From an uncultured Bacteroidia bacterium (GTDB lineage: Bacteria; Bacteroidota; Bacteroidia; Bacteroidales; UBA932), in contig CADANY010000006.1 in assembly GCA_902789395.1 (NCBI GenBank), forward strand, positions 1 through 64,000: 64,000 bases of DNA, read 5' to 3'. Under the pieces are notes generated by a model that ran no database searches, was not told the origin of the DNA, and saw only the letters and a list, made by a program, of their open reading frames with translations. Of the stretch, positions 16,148 to 23,524 are shown piece by piece (the stretch's first letter is position 1; each line of letters starts with the position of its first letter). The position numbers and the translations under genes are program-made.

Positions 16148-17110
16148 TCAATACCAATCGTGTTTTTCATTACGGTCGAGCGAGGCAATCCGGCTCATTT
16201 CGTCATCGCTTAATACAAAATCAAAAATATCGTGATTCTCGGCGATATGGGCGGGATTGCTGGAGCCAGGGATGGCAACCACATTCCGCTGCCAGTGCCA
16301 GCGTAAGATGACCTGTACAATCGTTTTTCCGTGGGCTTTTGCGATGCCTGCAAGGACAGGGTCCTTGAGCAGTTCTTCTTGAAAGCCACGCCCGCCAAGC
16401 GGATACCATGCCTGTACGACAATATTATTTTTGTGAATAAAGTCAATAACCTCGGTGTCTTGATAATAAGGATGTATTTCATTCTGCACCAGGACCGGTT
16501 TGACGCTGACCTGGGGCAGGAACTCTGATAATTCCTTGACATAGAAGCAGGAAACTCCGAGGGACTTGATCTTCCCTGCCGCCTGGTACTTTTCCATTGC
16601 CTTATATGCTTTTACATCATTTGTCCCGGGATGATGCAGAAGCATGATATCTATATAGCCAATATCCAATTTGGCAAGAGCCGATTCGATGGCCTCCTCC
16701 GGATGTTGATATTGTGCGCCGGGATAAATCTTAGTAATGACGGTAATATCCCCACGATGGCAAATCCCGTCCGCAATAGCTTGACGGACAGCCTGTCCGA
16801 CTTCTTTTTCGTTGCCGTACATATAGGCCGTATCGATGAGCCGGACTCCGCTTTTCAGGGCAGAATAAACTGAATTGAAACATATCTCACCATGCAGGGA
16901 ATAAGTTCCGATTCCGGCGGTCGGAAGGGTCAGTCCATTGTTCATAACGAGTGTAGGAGCCAGTTTGTTGGATAAATTTTGAGGAGGTTGAGCCTGTTCA
17001 CCGGAAGTGGATTCCGGAATATCCTTCCCAGGGAGCTGACCGGATCCTGAACATCCGGTCTGGGACAACAGACCTGACAAGAAAATAAAAAATAGTAAGC
17101 GACCTTTCAT
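16148..17110 (-). CDS. Exported aldo/keto reductase with lipoprotein signal
   Basis: 320 residues from the ATG at 17108-17110. The signal MKGRLLFFIFLSGLLSQTGC ends in a lipobox, unusual for a family that is normally cytosolic because it needs NAD(P)H. The catalytic domain (about 50-320) is complete: LIDTAYMYGNEKEVG (Asp, Tyr), ITVITKIYPGAQ (Lys), IMLLHHPGTND (His) and VVAIPGSSNPAHIAENHDIF for the nucleotide phosphate. It resembles 2,5-diketo-gluconate-reductase-type members. The start was chosen because residues before it are polar and unlike a signal. An AraC regulator gene lies immediately upstream on the same strand. Confidence 0.82.
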   Translation of the reverse strand: MKGRLLFFIFLSGLLSQTGCSGSGQLPGKDIPESTSGEQAQPPQNLSNKLAPTLVMNNGLTLPTAGIGTYSLHGEICFNSVYSALKSGVRLIDTAYMYGNEKEVGQAVRQAIADGICHRGDITVITKIYPGAQYQHPEEAIESALAKLDIGYIDIMLLHHPGTNDVKAYKAMEKYQAAGKIKSLGVSCFYVKELSEFLPQVSVKPVLVQNEIHPYYQDTEVIDFIHKNNIVVQAWYPLGGRGFQEELLKDPVLAGIAKAHGKTIVQVILRWHWQRNVVAIPGSSNPAHIAENHDIFDFVLSDDEMSRIASLDRNEKHDWY

Positions 17111-17129
17111 TTTAGGCTTTATAAAAACA

Positions 17130-18020
17130 CTACAGTGCCAGCCTGCTCGGTACCATTCCGAATTCTTTCTTGAACATCCGCGTGAAATTCTGAGGATACT
17201 CAAAGCCCAGCGCGTCGGAGACTTCCGATACCGACATGCCTTCCATAAGCAAGTTTCTGGCCTTATTCATCAAGTAATGGCGGATATAGAGCGAAGCGCT
17301 TTCCCCGGTTTTAGCCCGGACCAGGTCGCCGAAGTAGTTCGGAGAAAGGAAAAGGGTGCCGGCGCAGTAACGGACGGTCGGGACTCCTGCATCCAAGTGC
17401 CTTCCTTCGGCATAATACCGTTCCAGTACGCTATCGATTTTTCGTCCGAAGTCTTCAGCCGTCGTTTTATCGGAACGGAACTGCCGCTCATAAAAACGAG
17501 CCGAGAGTTCTAGCAACAAGGAAAGGTAGGAAACCACGATGGCTTTCAGATGACTATCATCCGGGAACTCTTCCAGTTCCTTGCGGATCGCAGCGAAGCA
17601 ACGCTCCAGCCGAGCCCATTCGTCAGAAGACAAAGTCAGCGCTTCATTGCTATAATAGGAGAAAAAATGGTAATCCCGAATGCGGCGCTCAAGATGCGTA
17701 CCGGTCAGAAGATCAGGATGGAATAGCAATGCCCATCCCTTTATATGGATGATCATTCCATCGTCCGTAACTCCGCCCCGCTGGGCGGGAGCGACACACA
17801 TCAGAGAGCCCGATTGAAATTGATAGCGCCCCCCGCCGTATGAGACGATATAGGGGCTTTCTTTCATCAGGAAGAGCCCGTAAACGCCATAATCGCACAA
17901 GGCATGACGGCAATGATCCAGCTCATCGTAATGGATGACACTGACGAGCGGATGGAGCACGGACGCCCCGACATGCCGGGCATAATCGTTGACACTGGTT
18001 ACCTGAAGGACTTTTTCCAT
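17130..18020 (-). CDS. AraC-family transcriptional regulator
   Basis: 296 residues. The N-terminal 170 form a cupin-like sensing domain (YGVYGLFLMKESPYIVSYGG, FQSGSLMCVAPAQRGG). The C-terminal pair of helix-turn-helix units spans about 200-296, with GTLFLSPNYFGDLVRAKTG and VSEVSDALGFEYPQNFTRMF, and ends KKEFGMVPSRL. It is divergent from the aldo/keto reductase at 18138, with a 21-bp-spaced direct repeat in the spacer, so it probably controls the redox genes on both sides. Inducer unknown. Confidence 0.92.
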   Translation of the reverse strand: MEKVLQVTSVNDYARHVGASVLHPLVSVIHYDELDHCRHALCDYGVYGLFLMKESPYIVSYGGGRYQFQSGSLMCVAPAQRGGVTDDGMIIHIKGWALLFHPDLLTGTHLERRIRDYHFFSYYSNEALTLSSDEWARLERCFAAIRKELEEFPDDSHLKAIVVSYLSLLLELSARFYERQFRSDKTTAEDFGRKIDSVLERYYAEGRHLDAGVPTVRYCAGTLFLSPNYFGDLVRAKTGESASLYIRHYLMNKARNLLMEGMSVSEVSDALGFEYPQNFTRMFKKEFGMVPSRLAL

Positions 18021-18048
18021 AGCGTAAAGTTAAGAAGAAAAAGGCAGA

Positions 18049-18081
18049 TTCCGTAAAAATGATACGGGAATCCGTAAAATG
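18049..18081. promoter_or_regulatory. Direct repeat, candidate AraC-type operator
   Basis: TTCCGTAAAAATG (18049-18061) and ATCCGTAAAATG (18070-18081) are spaced by exactly 21 bases, two helical turns, the classical layout of AraC half-sites. The pair ends just before the expected -33 position of the plus-strand promoter (GACCTTTG at 18109-18116). The intervening bases also make CCGTA...TACGG, a short inverted repeat. Confidence 0.5.
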
Positions 18082-18137
18082 GTTAAGAAATGTCCGGAAG
18101 AAAACCCCGACCTTTGCTGTAGATAAATATACTCTAT

Positions 18138-19079
18138 ATGAAAGAAACGAAAATAGCACTCGGTACCTGGGCATGGGGCGCAGGAATGTTCGGTGGAGAT
18201 ACGGTCTTCGGAAGCAGTACCGATGAGAAGAACTTAAAACCGGTTTTTGATGCGGCCATGCACGCCGGTTTGAACCTCTGGGATACGGCAACGGCCTATG
18301 GCATGGGCGAATCCGAGCGTATCCTCGGCTCATTGGCTGCCGACTATAAGCGAGAGAATGTCCTGATATCCACCAAATTCACTCCGCAGCTGGCCGAGAT
18401 ATACGATAACAGCGTCAGCAAGATGGCGGAAGCCTCCATGGAGCGGATGGGCATTGATTATATCGACATGTATTGGATCCACAATCCCATGGACGTAGAG
18501 CGCTGGACTCCGGGTCTGATACCGCTCCTCAAGTCCGGAAAAATTCGGAAAGTCGGTGTTTCAAACCACAATATCAAGGAAATCCGCCGGGCGGATGAGA
18601 TACTGGGGCAGGCCGGCTTCAAGGTTTCCGCCGTTCAGAACCATTTCAGCCTGCTTTACCGCTCTTCCGAAAAGGGTGGTGTGCTGGACTATTGCAAGCA
18701 GAACGGGATCCAGTTCTGGGCCTACATGGTACTGGAGCAAGGGGCTCTTTCAGGCAAATACAACATCGCAAATCCTCTTCCCGAGGGAAGCGACCGCGGG
18801 CAGAAATACAATCCCGTTCTGGGGCAGTTGACCGCACTTACTGATGCCATGAAAGAAATCGGCGGGAAATACGCCCTTTCCTGCTCGCAGGTCGGTATTG
18901 CCTGGGCGCTGTCAAAAGGCACAATGCCCATCATTGGCGCAACCAAGGAACGCCACGTTCTGGAAGCAGCCCAGGTGATGGATATCACACTCAGTCCGGA
19001 AGAAATTGCCCATCTTGAAGCCCTTGCCGATACTGCCGGCATTGACACCCGCGGAGACTGGGAACATCCAATGGAATAA
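18138..19079 (+). CDS. Aldo/keto reductase
   Basis: 313 residues, cytosolic NAD(P)H-dependent oxidoreductase. The tetrad is seen in NLWDTATAYGMGESE (Asp, Tyr), VLISTKFTPQ (Lys) and DMYWIHNPMD (His); the nucleotide end is VGIAWALSKGTMPIIGATK. It is the first gene of a plus-strand operon that continues with an exported flavodoxin, an amidohydrolase and a three-domain lipoprotein (gaps of 1 and 1 bases, then a 4-base overlap). A GACCTTTG -7-like box lies 21 bases upstream. It is probably activated by the divergent AraC regulator. Confidence 0.9.
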   Translation: MKETKIALGTWAWGAGMFGGDTVFGSSTDEKNLKPVFDAAMHAGLNLWDTATAYGMGESERILGSLAADYKRENVLISTKFTPQLAEIYDNSVSKMAEASMERMGIDYIDMYWIHNPMDVERWTPGLIPLLKSGKIRKVGVSNHNIKEIRRADEILGQAGFKVSAVQNHFSLLYRSSEKGGVLDYCKQNGIQFWAYMVLEQGALSGKYNIANPLPEGSDRGQKYNPVLGQLTALTDAMKEIGGKYALSCSQVGIAWALSKGTMPIIGATKERHVLEAAQVMDITLSPEEIAHLEALADTAGIDTRGDWEHPME

Positions 19080-19080
19080 T

Positions 19081-19710
19081 ATGAAGCATTTTACACACCT
19101 CCTTTATCTGATTCTCCCCTTTCTGACAGTCTTTTGTGGCTGCGAGAAAGAGCCCGTAACGGATAGACAAGACACGCAGCAGCAGGTCACGCCGCCACCG
19201 GCTCCGCCTGCACCGTCACAGGATGCGAAAGTCCTCGTCGTCAGTTTTTCTTTTACCGGAACCACCAAGTCTATCGCAACGACACTGGCGGAACTGTCCG
19301 GTGGAACCTTGTACTCGATTGAGCCGGAAACCACTTATGGCAGCGAGAACAACACTTATTATGATCAAAATACCCGCGCCTACCAGGAGCAGTATGGCCC
19401 TGCATCGGTAAGACCGGCAATTAAGAAAACACTTGATAATGCCGGAGACTACGATGTGATCCTGCTGGGATTCCCTATCTGGTATGGAAAGGCACCACGG
19501 GTTATTTTTACCTTCCTCGACGCCTACCCGTTCAAAGGAAAGACGGTCGTCCCGTTCATTACGTCCGGTTCGACCGGAATATCCTCTGCCGCGGCAGAAT
19601 TAAAATCCGCCTACGCGGGTATCACATGGAAAAACGGCGACAGACTGAACGGGAAGACGCGGGAACAGTTGAAATCCTGGCTTGAATCATCCGGTATTAA
19701 GGTTAAATAA
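19081..19710 (+). CDS. Flavodoxin-fold lipoprotein
   Basis: 209 residues. MKHFTHLLYLILPFLTVFCG leads to a lipobox with cysteine 21, then a proline-rich linker (TPPPAPPAP) and a flavodoxin domain from about residue 48: VLVVSFSFTGTTKSIATTLA is the phosphate loop, DVILLGFPIWYGKAPRVIFT the aromatic loop and VVPFITSGSTGISSAAAELK the third contact. An exported flavodoxin would carry electrons or act on quinone-like compounds at the envelope; that is inference. The start at 19081 follows the stop of the aldo/keto reductase by one base. Confidence 0.85.
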   Translation: MKHFTHLLYLILPFLTVFCGCEKEPVTDRQDTQQQVTPPPAPPAPSQDAKVLVVSFSFTGTTKSIATTLAELSGGTLYSIEPETTYGSENNTYYDQNTRAYQEQYGPASVRPAIKKTLDNAGDYDVILLGFPIWYGKAPRVIFTFLDAYPFKGKTVVPFITSGSTGISSAAAELKSAYAGITWKNGDRLNGKTREQLKSWLESSGIKVK

Positions 19711-19711
19711 G

Positions 19712-21052
19712 ATGATGAAAGCAATCATAGTCGGCATGATGACGATAACCCTCACGGCGACGGTAGCCCTGGCGCAGACAGATGTGCACAGCCACATGAT
19801 TCCTGATTCCTATCTGGAGGCAGTGAAGGCCCATGGGATGGAAATGGACGAAGGATTCCCGATTCCTGCGTGGAGCGCCGATGCGCACCTCAAATTCATG
19901 GATGAAGCGGGGATCAAGACTTCCGTGCTGACCATGCCGGCCCCGCAGCCTTATTTCGGCGACGGGGCAGAATCGGCGTCCATCTGCCGGAGGTTCAACG
20001 AAGAAGCCGCTGCACTGAAGGCCCTGTATCCGGGCAGGTTCCTTTTCTGTGCCGCTCTTCCTTTGCCAGACGTAAATAAGGCTTTGGATGAAGCCCGATA
20101 CGCACTTGAAGTGCTGGGTGCCGATGGTGTCAAACTCGCGTCAAACAGCTATGGTCAGTACCTTGGAGATCCGGAATTGGAGCCTTTGATGGCCTATCTG
20201 AACAGCCGCAAAGCCGTTATCATCACCCATCCGCACAAGCCTTCGGCCGTCAATGACAAACTGATCGCCGCTGTTCCGCTGGCATCTTATGAGTACCTTG
20301 CCGAGACAACCCGCGCCATCCTGAACATGGTAGCCCATGATGTTCTGGTCCGTTATCCGGACTTGAAAGTCGTGGTTCCGCACTGCGGTTCTTTCCTTCC
20401 CAATTCGCTCCCCCGTTTCAAGGGACTCCTGCCGGTGATGGTAAAACAAGGGTATATGAAGGATGTGGATGTGGAGGCAAATCTCTCCCGGCTTTACTTC
20501 GATCTGGCTGGAGCAGCGACGGATGACGCCATTGAATCGCTCCTGACGATTACTGAATCTACGCATATCCTCTACGGCTCCGATTATCCGTATGTCGCAG
20601 CGCCTGCGCTGATCGGGGCGAAAAAGTCTCTTAAAGCACGTCTGGCGTCCCATGGGCTGGATCCGGAAGAGATATTTACCCATAATGCTGCCCGTCTTTT
20701 CGGAGCCGACATCCCGGTCCGAAAATACGGGGAAAGAATCGTGCGCCTGGCAGAGATTGAAGTATTTCCAGAAAAAATGGAGACCTATCTGGCATATGCC
20801 AAGGAGGTGGGGACGGTGTCCATGAGCTGCGAGCCCGGCGTGATCGGCCTTTTCTCCATGCAGGACAAGAGCAATCCAAGCAAAGTCTATATCCTGGAAG
20901 TCTATGCCGATCAAGCCGCTTATCAGGCTCATCTCCAGACAACTCACTTTAAAAAATACAAGGAAGGGACGGCGAGCATGGTAAAATCTCTCAAACTGAT
21001 TGAAACCGATCCCCTTGTCACGGCAAAACTGAATAAAACCGCAATCAAATGA
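19712..21052 (+). CDS. Exported amidohydrolase fused to a C-terminal monooxygenase-like (ABM) domain
   Basis: 446 residues. A signal peptide (about 1-21, ending TATVALAQ) precedes a metal-dependent TIM-barrel of the amidohydrolase_2 type (about 23-335) with His26 and His28 in TDVHSHM, HPHKPS at 173-178, His224 in VVPHCGSFLP and Asp291 in LYGSDYPY. From about 345 a second domain begins, VRLAEIEVFPEKMETYLAYA, then ILEVYADQAAYQAHLQTTHF, the pattern of antibiotic-biosynthesis-monooxygenase/YgiN dimeric ferredoxin-like folds. The barrel family includes decarboxylases and lactone hydrolases of aromatic acids, and ABM proteins act on quinols, so an aromatic or quinone substrate is plausible. The 3' end overlaps the next gene by four bases (ATGA). 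Confidence 0.82.
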   Translation: MMKAIIVGMMTITLTATVALAQTDVHSHMIPDSYLEAVKAHGMEMDEGFPIPAWSADAHLKFMDEAGIKTSVLTMPAPQPYFGDGAESASICRRFNEEAAALKALYPGRFLFCAALPLPDVNKALDEARYALEVLGADGVKLASNSYGQYLGDPELEPLMAYLNSRKAVIITHPHKPSAVNDKLIAAVPLASYEYLAETTRAILNMVAHDVLVRYPDLKVVVPHCGSFLPNSLPRFKGLLPVMVKQGYMKDVDVEANLSRLYFDLAGAATDDAIESLLTITESTHILYGSDYPYVAAPALIGAKKSLKARLASHGLDPEEIFTHNAARLFGADIPVRKYGERIVRLAEIEVFPEKMETYLAYAKEVGTVSMSCEPGVIGLFSMQDKSNPSKVYILEVYADQAAYQAHLQTTHFKKYKEGTASMVKSLKLIETDPLVTAKLNKTAIK

Positions 21053-22638
21053 AAAAAATCCTTTTCGCCTTATCTGTATTGGCAATTTCCCTAACTGCCT
21101 GCGGACAAAACAAAAACAAAAATGATATGAAAACACTCGTCGCTTATTTTTCCGCTACCGGGACGACGGAGAGGGTCGCAAAAGACCTCGCTGCCGTAAC
21201 AGGCGGAACACTGTATGAAATCAAACCAGAAGTAAAATATACGGAAAAAGATCTGGACTGGACCGTCAAAACCTCCAGAAGCAGCATTGAGATGCAGGAC
21301 CGCAGTTCCCGTCCTGCCATCGTCAAGGATCTTAAGGATGCAGACGGGTATGACGTCGTCTATATCGGCTTCCCGGTCTGGTGGTATACGGCCCCGACCA
21401 TCATCAATACGTTCATCGAAACATATGGATTCAAAGGCAAGACCGTCATCTTCTTTGCTACTTCCGGCGGAAGCAGTATCGACAAGGCGAATACTGAGTT
21501 CAAGGCGCAATATCCTGGGATCAACTGGAAAGCGGGCAAGACCCTTAACAGGGCATCGAAGGCTGATATCAAGACCTGGGTGGAGAGTTTAGGAATCGCT
21601 CGCATCTCCGGGAACGCGCTTACTCCCCGCCGGCAGGGGCTGGCCGTTATCGCCGCACTGGAAGCCAAAGGCGACCAGGCCGGACTTGAGGCCGCCGTCG
21701 CGGAAGCGCTTGACAAGGGGCTTACCATCAGTGAAGCCAAAGAAGCCCTTTCTCAATTGTATGCTTATACCGGATTTCCCCGTTCGTTGAATGCCCTGGG
21801 AACCCTTCAAAGGGTTCTTGAGCAGCGGAAAGGAGCCGGCATCCAGGACAATCCAGGGGAAGAAGCCGCGCCGCTTCCTGCAGATTACGATGCATTGAAA
21901 CAAGGTACGGCCGTCCAGACACAACTGACGGGAAAGCCATTCAATTATAGCTTTGTCCCAGCTACGGACTATTATCTGAAGGCCCATCTTTTCGGAGACA
22001 TCTTTGCCCGTAATAACCTCAGTTTTTCTGATCGTGAGATCGTTACTGTAAGTGCGATTTCCGCCTTGCCCGGCTGTGAACCGCAGCTGATTGCACATGT
22101 ATCGGGTGCGAGGAATATGGGGGTCAGCGACGCGGAACTCCGAGCCCTTCCCGGTCTCCTGGAACAAAAGGTGGGACTTGCAGAAGCGGAACGCCTTCGG
22201 GGAGCTCTCCAGAGCGTCCTCGGCGACCCGCATACCGCCGTTCAGACGGTAGATTTCTCCATCTGGCCGAAAGGACAGCCCAATACGGCTTACGCCAAGT
22301 TCTTTACCGGGGACAGTTATCTGGCTCAAATGGGCGGAGGCATGGCCAATGTCACATTTGAACCTGGTTGCCGCAATAACTGGCATATCCATCATAAGCA
22401 GGTTCAGGTACTGATCTGCGTTGCGGGCCGCGGCTGGTATCAGGAATGGGGAAAACCTGCCGTGCAACTCGTTCCAGGCGTAATCATCGAAATTCCGGAA
22501 GGAGTCAAGCATTGGCATGGTGCGGCCAAGGACAGCTGGATGCAGCACCTTACATATCACAAGGATGTTCTGGAAGGAGCTTCCAACGAGTGGCTGGAAG
22601 CCGTCTCCGACGCCGACTATGCCCAAGCAGGGAACTAA
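21049..22638 (+). CDS. Three-domain lipoprotein: flavodoxin, carboxymuconolactone decarboxylase and cupin
   Basis: 529 residues. The signal MKKILFALSVLAISLTAC lipidates Cys18. Residues about 28-185 are a flavodoxin (TLVAYFSATGTTERVAKDLA, VVYIGFPVWWYTAPTIINTF). Residues about 190-395 are two carboxymuconolactone-decarboxylase/AhpD-like repeats (ALSQLYAYTGFPRSLNALGT; SFSDREIVTVSAISALPGCE with a single cysteine, then HVSGARNMGVSDAEL). Residues about 405-515 are a cupin with metal-type histidines in NNWHIHHKQVQVLI and GVKHWHGA. Domains that are usually separate proteins are joined in one envelope protein. It ends the plus-strand operon. The likely job is redox or isomerising chemistry on a small aromatic or quinone compound; the substrate is not readable. 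Confidence 0.88.
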   Translation: MKKILFALSVLAISLTACGQNKNKNDMKTLVAYFSATGTTERVAKDLAAVTGGTLYEIKPEVKYTEKDLDWTVKTSRSSIEMQDRSSRPAIVKDLKDADGYDVVYIGFPVWWYTAPTIINTFIETYGFKGKTVIFFATSGGSSIDKANTEFKAQYPGINWKAGKTLNRASKADIKTWVESLGIARISGNALTPRRQGLAVIAALEAKGDQAGLEAAVAEALDKGLTISEAKEALSQLYAYTGFPRSLNALGTLQRVLEQRKGAGIQDNPGEEAAPLPADYDALKQGTAVQTQLTGKPFNYSFVPATDYYLKAHLFGDIFARNNLSFSDREIVTVSAISALPGCEPQLIAHVSGARNMGVSDAELRALPGLLEQKVGLAEAERLRGALQSVLGDPHTAVQTVDFSIWPKGQPNTAYAKFFTGDSYLAQMGGGMANVTFEPGCRNNWHIHHKQVQVLICVAGRGWYQEWGKPAVQLVPGVIIEIPEGVKHWHGAAKDSWMQHLTYHKDVLEGASNEWLEAVSDADYAQAGN

Positions 22639-22652
22639 AACATATAAAACAG

Positions 22653-23501
22653 TTAACAGCGGTTCCGGCGAACCCATCCGACATAGATCAGGAGAACGAT
22701 ATTCATCATCAATGAATACAGGATCGCCGGAATCGCAATTTGTTCGTTATTAAAGATAAAGGGGGACGAGGCGATGGCGATGGCCTGTGCCGCATTCTGC
22801 ATCCCGACTTCAATAACGACGGTCCGCCTCTGTTTCTCCCCTACTTTAATCAGCCTGGAAAGGAGTGATGAGCATGCGATTGCCGAAAGGATCAATGCCG
22901 TGACGCAGAATCCGAGGATTCCGATATTCGCAAGGATCGTCTTGTGATTCTGGACATAGAAAACGGTTATCAGTACGAGAAGCAGCGGAAAAGCCAGTTT
23001 TCCCAGCACTTTATCCGTCTTTTCCGCTCCCTTGGGAGAGGCATAATGGAAAACAATCCCCAGAACGACCGGCAGCAGCATCAGAAGAAGATTCTGTTTA
23101 ATCAGGTTGCCGACGGGCAGGGAGATGCCGACATTCTCTCCGACAAGGGCGGTCGCCCAGCTCATAATCACCGGAATCGTAAAGAGCGTAATGATACTGC
23201 TGAGCGCTGTCAGCGTCACGGAAAGCGCAACATCTCCCCCTGCCAGTTTTGAAAAAACGTTCGATGAACTGCCTCCCGGACAGCAGGCGATCAGGATGAG
23301 CCCGATGAAAAAAACGGGCGGAAGGCGGAATAACCAGGCAAGGCCCAGGGCGATGGCAGGGAGAAAGATAATCTGACCGATGAGCGCAGTGGCGAGCGGC
23401 CCGGGCTGACGGAACACTTTCCCAAAGTCCTCCATCCGAAGGGAAAGACCCAGGTCGAACATCAGCAAGGTCAATATGGGAAGAACAATCCAAATAGCCA
23501 T
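22653..23501 (-). CDS. Bile acid:sodium symporter (BASS) family transporter
   Basis: 282 residues with eight to ten membrane helices. Family hallmarks are LILIACCPGGSSSNVFSKLA in the crossover region and VVIEVGMQNAAQAIAIASS. Members import bile acids, pyruvate, pantothenate or other organic anions with sodium. It is convergent with the three-domain lipoprotein gene (14 bases between stops), so it may supply the island's substrate, but it is on the opposite strand with its own promoter box at 23506-23513, just upstream of the start codon. Confidence 0.88.
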   Translation of the reverse strand: MAIWIVLPILTLLMFDLGLSLRMEDFGKVFRQPGPLATALIGQIIFLPAIALGLAWLFRLPPVFFIGLILIACCPGGSSSNVFSKLAGGDVALSVTLTALSSIITLFTIPVIMSWATALVGENVGISLPVGNLIKQNLLLMLLPVVLGIVFHYASPKGAEKTDKVLGKLAFPLLLVLITVFYVQNHKTILANIGILGFCVTALILSAIACSSLLSRLIKVGEKQRRTVVIEVGMQNAAQAIAIASSPFIFNNEQIAIPAILYSLMMNIVLLIYVGWVRRNRC

Positions 23502-23505
23502 GCTG

Positions 23506-23513
23506 CAAAGATA
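23506..23513 (-). promoter_or_regulatory. Promoter -7 box of the BASS transporter
   Basis: The minus strand reads TATCTTTG and ends four bases before the ATG, implying a leaderless transcript, as at greA. Confidence 0.45.
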
Positions 23514-23524
23514 CGGTTTTAATC

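Noticed and set aside
20141..22677. Minus-strand frames of 331 and 362 residues opposite the amidohydrolase and three-domain lipoprotein
   Set aside because: No domain features, and the sense strand encodes signal peptides and recognisable domains in an overlapping operon.
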